From Dorea sp. 5-2 (lineage in GTDB: Bacteria > Bacillota > Clostridia > Lachnospirales > Lachnospiraceae), in contig NZ_KE159723.1 of assembly GCF_000403455.2 (NCBI RefSeq), positions 66,424-130,423 of the forward strand: DNA of 64,000 nt. The letters are read 5' to 3'. A model generated the notes under the pieces. That model searched no databases and was not told the origin of the DNA. It saw only the letters and a program-made list of their open reading frames with translations. Both the position numbers and the translations under genes were made by a program. Shown here piece by piece: positions 9,000-17,040 of this stretch (position 1 is the stretch's first letter; every line of letters begins with the position of its first letter).

Positions 9000-9420
9000 A
9001 AAAGCAATGACGAAGAGAGTAAGTCTTTGGAACTTTTACAGAGAATTCCCGGAGCCATGCGATAGTTGCTTTGGTATAACCGAAGTTGTGCAGGATTATT
9101 TGAAAGCGGAGTATGGGGATGCTGAGAGGGATGGAGGGAAAATGGCTGAAGATGGCTTCCGAGCGGCGCACCGACTATAAGAAATATTCTTATACAGGCT
9201 GCGATGGGTTCGCCCGTTATAGCGAGAGAGTGTCGGCGGATATCGCCGGGATATACCGGCTGCGGTTCCCACCCAAAAAGCAGAAGACAGGAACTGCGGA
9301 TAGCTGTTATGGCACTTAGCGAGGTTCTGCCTGTGAGGGCAGGACGAAGAAGAAGTGGTAACACGGCAGGATTCCGTCTTCTCGGTATATTTCGTAATAT
9401 ATCCGGGAGGACTTTTTTTT
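9000..9420 (+). ncRNA. Methionine T-box leader of metG
   Basis: T-box leaders sense uncharged tRNA and switch a terminator. Stem I begins near 9004 with the AGAGAGTAAG pattern (9016-9025) typical of the GA-rich/S-turn region. ATG triplets at 9113-9115 and 9119-9121 on the 3' side of stem I, next to GCTGAGAG, are candidate methionine specifiers. The T-box element AGAAGTGGTAACACGG is at 9351-9366; its UGGU complements the ACCA end expected of tRNA-Met. The terminator has GTCTTCTCGGTATAT (9376-9390) pairing with ATATATCCGGGAGGAC (up to 9412), then eight T. metG follows directly. This accounts for the whole 540-base gap after the preceding gene. Confidence 0.9.
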
Positions 9421-9456
9421 GCATAGGTATGCTTGAAAAGAAGGGAGAGAAGGAAA

Positions 9457-11397
9457 ATGAGTGAAAAACCAAAGTATTATATGACAACGGCGATTGCCTA
9501 TACGTCGGGGAAACCCCATATCGGCAACACCTATGAGATCGTCCTGGCAGATGCGGTCGCGAGATATAAGAGGAGCCAGGGATACGACGTATTCTTTCAG
9601 ACAGGGACAGACGAACATGGACAGAAGATCGAGATGAAGGCGGAGGAAGCAGGTATTACGCCGAAAGAATATGTGGATCATGTGGCGGGAGAGATCCGCA
9701 GGATATGGGATCTGATGAATACTTCTTATGACAAATTTATCCGTACAACGGACGAGGATCATGAGAAGCAGGTGCAGAAGATATTCAAGAAACTGTATGA
9801 TAAGGGAGATATCTACAAAGGATATTATGAGGGGATGTACTGTACGCCTTGCGAGTCCTTCTTCACAGAGTCGCAGCTGGTGGACGGCAAGTGCCCGGAT
9901 TGCGGACGTGAGGTGCAGCCTGCGAAGGAAGAGGCATATTTCTTCAAGATGAGTAAATACGCAGACCGCCTGATCGAGCATATCAATACGCATCCGGAGT
10001 TCATCCAGCCTGTATCACGCAAGAATGAGATGATGAACAACTTCTTACTTCCGGGGCTGCAGGATCTGTGTGTATCCAGAACCTCATTCAAATGGGGAAT
10101 TCCGGTGGATTTCGATCCGAAGCACGTGGTCTATGTATGGCTGGACGCGCTGACGAACTATATTACCGGGATCGGGTATGAGTGCGATGGCGAGAGCACG
10201 GAACAGTTCAATAAGGATTGGCCGGCAGACCTGCATCTGATCGGGAAGGACATCATCCGTTTCCATACGATCTATTGGCCGATCTTCCTGATGGCGCTTG
10301 ATCTTCCGCTTCCGAAACAGATCTTCGGGCATCCGTGGCTTTTGCAGGGAGACGGTAAGATGAGTAAGTCCAAGGGAAATGTACTGTATGCGGATGAACT
10401 GGTGGATTTCTTCGGGGTGGACGCAGTGCGTTATTTCGTGCTCCATGAGATGCCTTTTGAAAATGACGGCGTGATCACTTGGGAACTGATGGTGGAGCGG
10501 ATGAATTCCGATCTTGCCAATACCCTGGGGAATCTGGTGAACCGGACGATCTCAATGACGAATAAATATTTCGGCGGTGCGGTGACAGATAAGGGCGCGG
10601 CTGACACAGAGGAAGAGCGCTGCGTGGATGCGGATTTGAAGGCTGTGGTTGAGAATACGCCGAAGGTGGTTGCGGCGAAGATGGATCACCTGCGGGTTGC
10701 AGATGCGATCACGGAAATATTCAACCTGTTCAAGCGTTGTAATAAGTATATTGATGAGACGATGCCGTGGGTATTGGCGAAGGATGAGGCGAAGAAGGAC
10801 CGTCTGGAGACGGTGCTCTGTCACCTGCTTGAGAGTATCAAGGCAGGAGCTGTCCTGATCGAGCCCTTTATGCCCGAGACATCCGAACGTATCCTTAAGC
10901 AGTTAGGAGACGGAAAGGTGACGGAGAATCCGGAGATCCTGTTCGCCAGGCTGGACGTGGAGGAAGTGCTTAAGAAGGTGGAAGAACTTCATCCGCAGTC
11001 TGCGGGGGGAGCAGACGGAGCCGAAGCAGCGGGAGCAGACGATGCGGGCGTGATCGACATAGAGGCAAAGCCGGAGATTACCTTCGAGGATTTCGGGAAA
11101 ATGCAGTTCCAGGTAGGCGAGATCATCGCCTGTGAGGAAGTGAAGAAGTCAAGGAAGCTTCTCTGTTCCCAGGTGAAGATCGGCAGCCAGGTGAAGCAGA
11201 TCGTGTCCGGGATCAAGGCGCATTATAAACCGGAAGAGATGGTTGGCAAGAAGGTGATGGTGCTTGTGAATCTGAAACCGGCGAAGCTTGCCGGCGTGCT
11301 GTCCGAAGGAATGCTTTTGTGCGCGGAAGACGCGGAAGGGAACCTTGCGCTTATGACGCCTGAGAAGGAGATGCCGGCAGGAGCCGAGATCTGCTGA
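9457..11397 (+). CDS. metG: Methionine--tRNA ligase
   Basis: MetG charges tRNA-Met. The class I signatures are HIGN at residues 21-24 and KMSKS at 301-305. Zinc-knuckle cysteines (CTPCESF and CPDCG) sit in the connective domain. The anticodon-binding helical domain follows, and the last 110 residues form a fused tRNA-binding OB-fold (FGKMQFQVGEI, VNLKPAKLAGVLSEGM) used for dimerisation and tRNA affinity. The frame opens at a TTG at 9433, but GAAGGGAGAGAAGG lies just before the ATG at 9457, giving 646 residues. A low-complexity Gly/Ala/Asp linker joins the two parts. Expression is controlled by the methionine T-box immediately upstream. Confidence 0.97.
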   Translation: MSEKPKYYMTTAIAYTSGKPHIGNTYEIVLADAVARYKRSQGYDVFFQTGTDEHGQKIEMKAEEAGITPKEYVDHVAGEIRRIWDLMNTSYDKFIRTTDEDHEKQVQKIFKKLYDKGDIYKGYYEGMYCTPCESFFTESQLVDGKCPDCGREVQPAKEEAYFFKMSKYADRLIEHINTHPEFIQPVSRKNEMMNNFLLPGLQDLCVSRTSFKWGIPVDFDPKHVVYVWLDALTNYITGIGYECDGESTEQFNKDWPADLHLIGKDIIRFHTIYWPIFLMALDLPLPKQIFGHPWLLQGDGKMSKSKGNVLYADELVDFFGVDAVRYFVLHEMPFENDGVITWELMVERMNSDLANTLGNLVNRTISMTNKYFGGAVTDKGAADTEEERCVDADLKAVVENTPKVVAAKMDHLRVADAITEIFNLFKRCNKYIDETMPWVLAKDEAKKDRLETVLCHLLESIKAGAVLIEPFMPETSERILKQLGDGKVTENPEILFARLDVEEVLKKVEELHPQSAGGADGAEAAGADDAGVIDIEAKPEITFEDFGKMQFQVGEIIACEEVKKSRKLLCSQVKIGSQVKQIVSGIKAHYKPEEMVGKKVMVLVNLKPAKLAGVLSEGMLLCAEDAEGNLALMTPEKEMPAGAEIC

Positions 11398-11403
11398 TCA
11401 TTT

Positions 11404-11462
11404 CCGCAAAGCAGCGAGCCGGGCAGCCGTGTCTGCATGGATGTCCGGCTTCTGCCGCGGGG
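11404..11462. repeat. Structured intergenic repeat, copy 1 (59-nt hairpin family)
   Basis: This lies between metG and ddh. It forms a long hairpin: CCGC with GCGG, GCAG with CTGC, GCCGG with CCGGC, around an apex of GTCTGC. A second copy at 15839-15897 has the same length and about three quarters of the bases in common, with paired changes in the stems. It lacks a T-tract, so it is not an ordinary terminator here. Confidence 0.75.
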
Positions 11463-11515
11463 CTTTGAATGCAGGGAAAACCCTGACAGATTAGGAAAAG
11501 AAAGGATATGATTTT

Positions 11516-12502
11516 ATGGAGAAGATAAGAATCGGGATCGTTGGATATGGGAATATCGGAAGGGGCGTGGAGCTTGCCGTTGCCCGCAATGAAGATATGG
11601 AGCTGAAGGCAGTATTTACAAGGCGCGACCCTTCTTCTGTGAAGATACACACAAAGGGCGCTGCGGTAAAGCATATGGACGATATGCTGTCGATGAAGGA
11701 CGAGATTGACGTTATGATGCTGTGCGGCGGTTCTGCGACGGATCTGCCGGTGATGGGCCCGCAGATCGCGGCGGATTTTAATACCATCGACAGCTTTGAT
11801 ACACATGCAAGGATTCCGGAGTATTTCGAGAATGTAGACAAAGCAGCGAAAGCAGGGAAGAAGATCGGGATCATATCCGTAGGCTGGGATCCGGGAATGT
11901 TCTCTTTGAACCGTCTGTATGCGGAGTCTGTCCTGCCGCAGGGAAGCACCTATACATTCTGGGGCAAAGGCGTCAGCCAGGGGCATTCCGATGCGATCCG
12001 CAGAGTACAAGGTGTGAAGAACGGTATTCAGTATACGGTGCCGATCGAGGCGGCTGTGGAGCGTGTGAGAAGCGGAAGCGAGCCGGAACTTACCACAAGG
12101 GAGAAGCATCTGCGGGAATGTTATGTGGTTCCTGAAGAAGGGGCGGATCTTAAGGCGATCGAGAATGCCATCAAGACGATGCCGAATTACTTTGATGAGT
12201 ATGATACGACGGTAACATTTATCACAGAAGAAGAGTTAAAGGAGAAACATCATAAGATGTCCCATGGCGGTTTCGTGATCCGAAGCGGCGATACGGGAGA
12301 GGAAGGGAATCAGCATATCATCGAGTATTCCTTGAAGCTGGATTCTAATCCGGAGTTCACGGCAAGCGTCCTGATCTGCTATGCGAGGGCGGCGTACCGG
12401 CTGTCGAAGGCGGGAGAGAGCGGCGCAAGGACGGTATTTGATATCGCGCCGGCGCTGTTGTCTGCGAAGACGGCAGAAGAGCTGAGGGCAGGATTATTAT
12501 GA
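11516..12502 (+). CDS. ddh: meso-Diaminopimelate D-dehydrogenase
   Basis: Ddh makes meso-diaminopimelate in one NADPH-dependent step from tetrahydrodipicolinate, for lysine and peptidoglycan. The length, 328 residues, is that of the family. The N-terminal Rossmann fold has GIVGYGNIGRGVE. Family landmarks include FTRRDPSSV, MLCGGSATDLP, SFDTHARIPEYF, SVGWDPGMFSLNR, and the C-terminal MSHGGFVIR and LDSNPEFTASVL. It overlaps tatD by 4 bases (ATGA), so the two are cotranscribed. A copy of the 59-nt hairpin repeat separates it from metG. Confidence 0.95.
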   Translation: MEKIRIGIVGYGNIGRGVELAVARNEDMELKAVFTRRDPSSVKIHTKGAAVKHMDDMLSMKDEIDVMMLCGGSATDLPVMGPQIAADFNTIDSFDTHARIPEYFENVDKAAKAGKKIGIISVGWDPGMFSLNRLYAESVLPQGSTYTFWGKGVSQGHSDAIRRVQGVKNGIQYTVPIEAAVERVRSGSEPELTTREKHLRECYVVPEEGADLKAIENAIKTMPNYFDEYDTTVTFITEEELKEKHHKMSHGGFVIRSGDTGEEGNQHIIEYSLKLDSNPEFTASVLICYARAAYRLSKAGESGARTVFDIAPALLSAKTAEELRAGLL

Positions 12503-13269
12503 TCTTTGATACACATGCACATTATGATGACGGGCAGTTTGATGAAGACCGGGCGGAGCTGCTTGCTTCCATGGCTGAGAACGGAGTGGGGATCATCGTC
12601 AATGTCAGTGCGTCGTATGCTTCCTGTGAGCGTGTGACGGATATGGTCAGGGATTATCCGTTTCTGTATGCCGCGGTGGGGGTCCATCCCGATGAGGTGG
12701 GAGATCTGAACGAGGAATCATTTGCCCGGATGAAGGCTTTATTTACGAGAGAGAAAGTAGTCGCGGTCGGTGAGATCGGGTTGGATTATTATTGGGAGAA
12801 GGAGTCTCATGAGATCCAGAAGAAATGGTTCATCCGGCAGCTTGAACTGGCAGGGGAACTTGGGCTTCCGGTTGTGATCCACAGCCGGGAGGCGGCTGCC
12901 GATACCATGGAGATCATGAAGAGATACGCAAAAGGGCTTAAGGGCGTGATCCACTGCTATTCTTATTCCAGGGAAATGGCGAAGGAATATGTGAAGATGG
13001 GATTCTATATAGGGGTCGGCGGAGTAGTCACGTTCAAGAATGCACGGAAGCTGAAAGAAACCGTTGAGGAAATCCCCCTCGCCTCCATAGTCCTAGAGAC
13101 GGACTGTCCTTATCTGGCTCCGGTACCTTACCGCGGCAAACGCAATCATTCTGCGTACATCCGGTATGTGGCAGAGGAAGTTGCAAGATTAAAAGGACTG
13201 TCCTGCGAAGAAGTGATCCGGCAGACAGAAAAGAATGCAAAAGAATTGTACGGCTTTTCCGCTGAGTGA
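12499..13269 (+). CDS. TatD family metal-dependent DNase
   Basis: TatD proteins are TIM-barrel metal-dependent hydrolases with 3'-5' exonuclease activity on DNA/RNA, linked to repair and quality control. At 256 residues it has the normal length. Metal and catalytic residues are visible: the HxH of DTHAHYDD, the glutamate of GEIGLDYYWE, histidines in VVIHSREA and VIHCYSY, and the aspartate of ETDCPYLAPVP. The gene starts inside the end of ddh (4-base overlap). Its stop codon lies in the loop edge of a strong bidirectional terminator hairpin shared with malQ on the opposite strand. Confidence 0.94.
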   Translation: MIFDTHAHYDDGQFDEDRAELLASMAENGVGIIVNVSASYASCERVTDMVRDYPFLYAAVGVHPDEVGDLNEESFARMKALFTREKVVAVGEIGLDYYWEKESHEIQKKWFIRQLELAGELGLPVVIHSREAAADTMEIMKRYAKGLKGVIHCYSYSREMAKEYVKMGFYIGVGGVVTFKNARKLKETVEEIPLASIVLETDCPYLAPVPYRGKRNHSAYIRYVAEEVARLKGLSCEEVIRQTEKNAKELYGFSAE

Positions 13270-13290
13270 AAAGCCGTACAATTCTTTTTC
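13240..13290. terminator. Bidirectional terminator between tatD and malQ
   Basis: A perfect 20-base inverted repeat, AAAGAATTGTACGGCTTTTC at 13240-13259 with its complement at 13268-13287, has an 8-base loop. T-runs follow on the plus strand and, through the leading A-run, on the minus strand. The tatD stop at 13267-13269 lies inside it. Confidence 0.93.
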
Positions 13291-14789
13291 TATCCGTTTA
13301 TCCGTCCATAGCGTTTTGTTATGGTACGGATCTTTTCTTGTAATTCTTCTGACAGATCTTCTTTTGTAACTCGCCACTTCCAGTTGTTCCCGATGGTGGA
13401 AGGCTTATTCATCCGACAGGAGTTATCAAGTCCCATATAGTCCTGCAGCGGGATAATGCAGGTCTTGGCATTGCTGCGCATTGCCAGGGAGATGAAGGAC
13501 AGATATAGCTGGTCTTTCGGCGTGTACTGGTCGCACATATAGTCTCTTGCCGCCTGCCGTTCTTCTTCCGTGATGGAATCAAGCCATCCGACGAGGGTCT
13601 CGTTGTCATGGGTCCCGGTATAGACGACACTGTTCTCGGTATAATTATGCGGCAGGTAATCGTTGGCGGAACCGGTATCTCTGGAGTCAAAAGCGAATTC
13701 CAGAACCTTCATTCCCGGGAAACCGCTCTCGCGGACTAACCAGCGGACGGAATCCGTCACATAACCCAGGTCTTCGGCGATGACCTCATGGCGTCCCAGA
13801 TGCTGTTCCATACACTGGAACAGTTCGATCCCGGGGCCTTTCTCCCAGTGCCCGTTGATGGCGGATTCCTCACCGTAAGGGATCGAATAATATTCGTCGA
13901 ATCCGCGGAAATGATCGATCCGAAGTATATCATATAACTGGAAGCAATATGCCAGGCGGGAGATCCACCATTCGTAGTTGGTCTTCTTATGATATTCCCA
14001 GCGATAGAGAGGATTCCCCCAGAGCTGTCCGGTTGCGGAGAATCCGTCCGGAGGACAGCCGGCAACGGCAAGAGGAACGTTCTTTTCATCCAGCTGGAAC
14101 AATTCCGGATGCGCCCAGGTATCCGCGCTGTCCATTGCCACGTAGACCGGGATGTCCCCGATCAGACGCACGCCTTTCTGATTGGCGTATGCTTTGAGGG
14201 CGCTCCATTGCTCGTAGAATTTAAACTGCATATATTGATGGAATTCGACATATGGATATAACTCTTTATAGTATTCTTCCATAGCGGATTCTTTGCGCAG
14301 GCGGATATCTTCCGGCCACTGGTCCCAGGAAACATTATTGTATTGTTCTTTTACTGCCATGAAAAGGGCGTAATCAGACAGCCACCATTTATTCTTTCTT
14401 ACAAAATGCTGATAATCGTGATTTTCTGTGATCCAGCTGCGCTGATAGGCCTTGTAGAGAAGGGCATACCGTGCCTTATAGAGTTTTTCGTAGTCTACGG
14501 AGCCGGGGGTATCGCCGAAGTCGGCTTCATCGCATTCCTCCTTGTGCAGGACGCCTTCTGCTACAAGAGATTCCAGACTGATGAAATAGGGATTTCCGGC
14601 GAAGGTTGAAAATGACTGATAAGGGGAATCGCCGTAACTGGTAGGGCCAAGAGGAAGGATCTGCCAGTAGGACTGTCCGGCGTCTTTAAGCCAGTCTATA
14701 AAATCATATGCACTCTGAGAAAAACAGCCGATGCCATACCGAGAAGGCAGGCTGGTAATAGGAAGAAGTATTCCTGCGTTTCGTTTCAT
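13290..14789 (-). CDS. malQ: 4-alpha-glucanotransferase (amylomaltase)
   Basis: MalQ (GH77) transfers 1,4-alpha-glucan segments between malto-oligosaccharides and releases glucose. At 499 residues it is the usual short bacterial type. Motifs: ITSLPSRYGIGCF at the N-terminus, GDIPVYVAMDSAD, the nucleophile aspartate in LRIDHFRGFDEY, the acid/base glutamate of IAEDLG and the transition-state aspartate of GTHDNETL. The N-terminal YWQILPLGPTSYGDSPYQSFS is a GH77 hallmark. It is separate from the dehydrogenase/GH13 operon further right, with about 1.1 kb containing relB-yoeB and a GH13 remnant between them. It probably works with those glucosidases in malto-oligosaccharide use or glycogen trimming. 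Confidence 0.95.
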   Translation of the reverse strand: MKRNAGILLPITSLPSRYGIGCFSQSAYDFIDWLKDAGQSYWQILPLGPTSYGDSPYQSFSTFAGNPYFISLESLVAEGVLHKEECDEADFGDTPGSVDYEKLYKARYALLYKAYQRSWITENHDYQHFVRKNKWWLSDYALFMAVKEQYNNVSWDQWPEDIRLRKESAMEEYYKELYPYVEFHQYMQFKFYEQWSALKAYANQKGVRLIGDIPVYVAMDSADTWAHPELFQLDEKNVPLAVAGCPPDGFSATGQLWGNPLYRWEYHKKTNYEWWISRLAYCFQLYDILRIDHFRGFDEYYSIPYGEESAINGHWEKGPGIELFQCMEQHLGRHEVIAEDLGYVTDSVRWLVRESGFPGMKVLEFAFDSRDTGSANDYLPHNYTENSVVYTGTHDNETLVGWLDSITEEERQAARDYMCDQYTPKDQLYLSFISLAMRSNAKTCIIPLQDYMGLDNSCRMNKPSTIGNNWKWRVTKEDLSEELQEKIRTITKRYGRING

Positions 14790-14852
14790 TGATAGTACCT
14801 CCTATAGATATCATATAATATAAATGTACCTCTTTTTCCGACAAAACGCAAT

Positions 14853-15146
14853 GTGAATTTCATATTTCGTAAAACTTGTTGGGGCTTCGCCTGGAGGATT
14901 TCCTGCCGGAAGAGAAGAGGACAATTCGTCAACTGTGAGGAGAACGCATATCCGCTTGCTTACCGAAGGTTCCAGGAGGAAGAATCGGTGCTGGTCGTGG
15001 TCAATCCGTCCGGGAAGGACGCAAGCTTTGCGTATGACGGGAAATTAGGCGATGTGATCTATCAGAACGGTAAGGATTTTACGCTGGAGGACGGAGTGTT
15101 TACGATTCCGGGGGCGACGGCTGTGTTTGTGAAAGAAGAGAGATAA
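14853..15146 (+). pseudogene. Remnant of a GH13 alpha-glucosidase (C-terminal beta-domain)
   Basis: The reading frame of 97 codons has a nonsense-looking first third, then a stretch that reads like the C-terminal beta-sandwich of a family 13 glucosidase: PLAYRRF, SVLVVVNPSGK, FAYDGKLGDVIYQNG, FTIPGATAVFVKEE. No ribosome site precedes the ATG. In a neighbouring frame just upstream, LRLEDFLPEEKRTIRQL is followed by a stop, which suggests a frameshift. The (beta/alpha)8 barrel is absent. It lies on the opposite strand to malQ and 1.9 kb from two intact GH13 genes. I read it as debris of a lost third GH13 gene. A small functional protein is not excluded. Confidence 0.55.
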
Positions 15147-15157
15147 AAGAATGTATG

Positions 15158-15203
15158 CAAGAGCTTCCGGCGTTAAAATGCTGTTTGGAAGCTCTTGGTT
15201 TTT
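15158..15203 (+). terminator. Rho-independent terminator after GH13 remnant
   Basis: CAAGAGCTTCC (15158-15168) pairs with GGAAGCTCTTG (15187-15197), followed by GTTTTT. Its survival behind a degraded reading frame supports that a gene once ended here. Confidence 0.8.
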
Positions 15204-15262
15204 ATGGGATTAAAACCTAATCTTCCAATAAATATAATAAGAAAATATGTATAGCAAAATGC

Positions 15263-15296
15263 TTTACAAATGCTATAATATGAAATATACTAGTAT
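15263..15296 (+). promoter_or_regulatory. Promoter and palindromic operator of relB-yoeB (locus 1)
   Basis: TTTACA at 15263-15268, 17 bases, TATACT at 15286-15291. The perfect 10-base palindrome ATACTAGTAT (15287-15296) overlaps the -10 box, as expected for an autoregulated antitoxin operator. A closely related palindrome, ATGCTAGCAT, sits at the same place of the second relB locus (38136-38145). Confidence 0.7.
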
Positions 15297-15320
15297 CATT
15301 ATTAAGAAAGAGGTGATGTA

Positions 15321-15572
15321 ATGGCTCAAATTAGTTTGCGTATAGAGGATGATGTAAAAAAAATGGCAGAGCAGGCATGTGCCGATATTGGCATGTCTTT
15401 GTCTACGGCAATTAATATTTATCTCAAAAAACTTGGGCGTGAGAAGCGAATACCTTTTGAGGTGGCTGTAGATCCTTTTTATTCGCAGGAAAATATGAAC
15501 AGGCTAAAAGAGGCGGTAGCACAGATGGAAACTACAGGCGGCACAGTACATGAGGTAGATTTTGATGATTAA
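15321..15572 (+). CDS. RelB/DinJ family antitoxin
   Basis: The 83-residue protein has an N-terminal ribbon-helix-helix DNA-binding part (ISLRIEDDVKKMAEQACADIGMS, then STAINIYLKKL). The motif REKRIPFEVAVDPFYS is typical of RelB/DinJ antitoxins. The C-terminal half wraps and neutralises the toxin. GAAAGAGGTGATG supplies the ribosome site. Its last codons overlap the toxin start by 8 bases, the usual translational coupling of type II toxin-antitoxin pairs. It should bind the palindrome at 15287-15296. A second, related antitoxin lies at 37827-38117. Confidence 0.9.
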   Translation: MAQISLRIEDDVKKMAEQACADIGMSLSTAINIYLKKLGREKRIPFEVAVDPFYSQENMNRLKEAVAQMETTGGTVHEVDFDD

Positions 15573-15828
15573 GTCGTGGTCAGATGCGGCATGGGAAGAT
15601 TTTGAATACTGGATGAAGCAAGATAAGAAAACGTTAAGGCGTATTATTCAGCTATTGAAGGATATTGATCGGAATGGATATGATGGAATAGGTAAGCCGG
15701 AAAGGTTAAGTGGTGATTTAGCAGCTTATTGGAGCAGAAGGATAGATGATGCGAATTGTATTGTTTATCGTATAGAGGATAATACGATAAAGATTGTCCA
15801 ATGTGGTTCTCATTATAGAGATAAATGA
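15565..15828 (+). CDS. YoeB-type mRNA interferase toxin (Txe/YoeB family)
   Basis: YoeB toxins bind the ribosome A site and cut mRNA. The 87-residue protein shows the family pattern: W-S-D-A-A-WEDFEYW, a Lys-rich helix, LLKDI, GIGKPERLSGDLAAYWSRRID, NCIVYRI and the C-terminal GSHYRDK. The residues equivalent to the catalytic Glu, Arg, His and Tyr of E. coli YoeB are present (E in KPE, R in SRRID, H and Y in SHY). The frame can start at a TTG at 15562, but the ATG at 15565 within the antitoxin end is preferred. The operon ends at the hairpin repeat at 15839-15897, which is followed by five T. The pair looks intact. Confidence 0.92.
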   Translation: MIKSWSDAAWEDFEYWMKQDKKTLRRIIQLLKDIDRNGYDGIGKPERLSGDLAAYWSRRIDDANCIVYRIEDNTIKIVQCGSHYRDK

Positions 15829-15838
15829 AGGCGGTATT

Positions 15839-15897
15839 CCCGCGAAGCAACGAGCCAAGCATCCATGCTTGCATGGATATTTGGCGGTTGCCGCGGG
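15839..15897. repeat. Structured intergenic repeat, copy 2 (59-nt hairpin family)
   Basis: CCCGCG/CGCGGG, GCAAC/GTTGC, GCCAA/TTGGC and ATCCAT/ATGGAT pair successively around the loop GCTTGC. It corresponds to the copy at 11404-11462, with compensatory changes. TTTTT follows the hairpin, so this copy can also end the relB-yoeB mRNA. Confidence 0.8.
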
Positions 15898-15921
15898 TTT
15901 TTGTCTGTCTAATAATGTCGG

Positions 15922-16953
15922 TTATCCTTGCTGCGGCAATACGACAACCTTCACGGAATCATTCGCCATCTGTTTCTTGATGGCTTCTTCTAATTGTTCA
16001 GTCGGATATCTGTGCGTGATCAGCGGCTTAAGGTTCAGTCGTTTCTCGCTGATCAGTTTCGCAGCGCGGTACTGGGTATCCGGATTCACGAAAGAACCTT
16101 TGATGGTAAGCTCCTTCTGGAAGATGTCGATCAGCGGCAGTTCGAAGGTATCTGTCGGATCCGGAACGCTGAACAGCAGTATCTTGCTGCCCTTTCCGGC
16201 GATGTGAACAGCTTGTCCCACGGCGACCGGCCTGCCGACGCATTCGATGATAACATCCGCGTAATCCTTGCCGATGGCTGCCTGAAGCTGTTCTTTAAGA
16301 TCTCCTGCCATAGGGTCGATGGCTGCGTCGGCGCCCAGAGAGACTGCGAGGTCTCGCCTCATCTCCACCGGTTCGCTGACAATGACTTTGGCGGCGCCGC
16401 TGATCCTTGCAAGCTGTGCCATGATCTGCCCGATGGCTCCGCCGCCGACGATGCAGACGGTATCGCCCTGTGTGATGCCGATGTTGTCAATGCCGCGCAG
16501 ACAGCACGCCACAGGTTCAGCCATAGCGGCTTCTTCGTAATCCACATCAGGAGACAGCAGGATCGCCTGTGACTCAGGAACGGCACAGTAGGCTTCAAAG
16601 CCTCCGTTCTGGTTCACTCCGACTGCGCTCATGGACGGGCAGTAATTCTTCTTACCGTTCAGGCAGTGTTCACAGTTCCCGCAGTACATATTGGGATCGA
16701 CCGTCACCTTATCCCCAACCTTGATCCGGGAGGTTCCCGGCGCGCATTCCACCACTTCTCCTGAGAATTCATGGCCGAGAACGACAGGCACGGTGGCTTC
16801 GGTGGCTCCGGGCGAGCCATGGAAGATGTGCACGTCGGTTCCGCAGACGCCGCATGCCATGACTTTGATGAGGATCTCGTTTTCTTTCAGTGTGGGAATG
16901 TCTATTTCTCGTGTCTCGATGCTTTCTTTTCCTAAAAATACAGCAGCTTTCAT
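15922..16953 (-). CDS. Zinc-dependent alcohol/polyol dehydrogenase (MDR family)
   Basis: The 343-residue protein is a medium-chain dehydrogenase of the sorbitol/threonine dehydrogenase group. Catalytic zinc residues are in GVCGTDVH and GHEFSGEV. The structural zinc loop with four cysteines is C-x2-C-x2-C-x7-C in YCGNCEHCLNGKKNYC. A Rossmann fold has VGGGAIGQ. The reaction should be NAD(P)-linked oxidation of a polyol or sugar alcohol; the substrate cannot be assigned. It lies 87 bases after a GH13 gene, on the same strand. A hairpin terminator (16995-17026) lies between them, so it may be only partly cotranscribed with the glucosidases. AGGAGGT precedes the ATG. Confidence 0.88.
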   Translation of the reverse strand: MKAAVFLGKESIETREIDIPTLKENEILIKVMACGVCGTDVHIFHGSPGATEATVPVVLGHEFSGEVVECAPGTSRIKVGDKVTVDPNMYCGNCEHCLNGKKNYCPSMSAVGVNQNGGFEAYCAVPESQAILLSPDVDYEEAAMAEPVACCLRGIDNIGITQGDTVCIVGGGAIGQIMAQLARISGAAKVIVSEPVEMRRDLAVSLGADAAIDPMAGDLKEQLQAAIGKDYADVIIECVGRPVAVGQAVHIAGKGSKILLFSVPDPTDTFELPLIDIFQKELTIKGSFVNPDTQYRAAKLISEKRLNLKPLITHRYPTEQLEEAIKKQMANDSVKVVVLPQQG

Positions 16954-16994
16954 GTTAACCTCCTACATATTATTATTTTTTATAAATACAACAA

Positions 16995-17026
16995 ACCAAA
17001 TGTCCGCATAAAATAGGACATTTGGT
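16995..17026 (-). terminator. Terminator-like hairpin between GH13 gene and dehydrogenase
   Basis: On the minus strand, ACCAAATGTCC and GGACATTTGGT form an 11-base perfect stem around a 10-base loop, followed by a T-rich tract TTGTTGT. The weak T-run suggests partial readthrough into the dehydrogenase gene. Confidence 0.7.
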
Positions 17027-17040
17027 AAGTGTTCTCTGGT

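Noticed and set aside
9113..9464. Small plus-strand frames before metG
   Set aside because: They lie inside the T-box RNA, whose structure explains the sequence.
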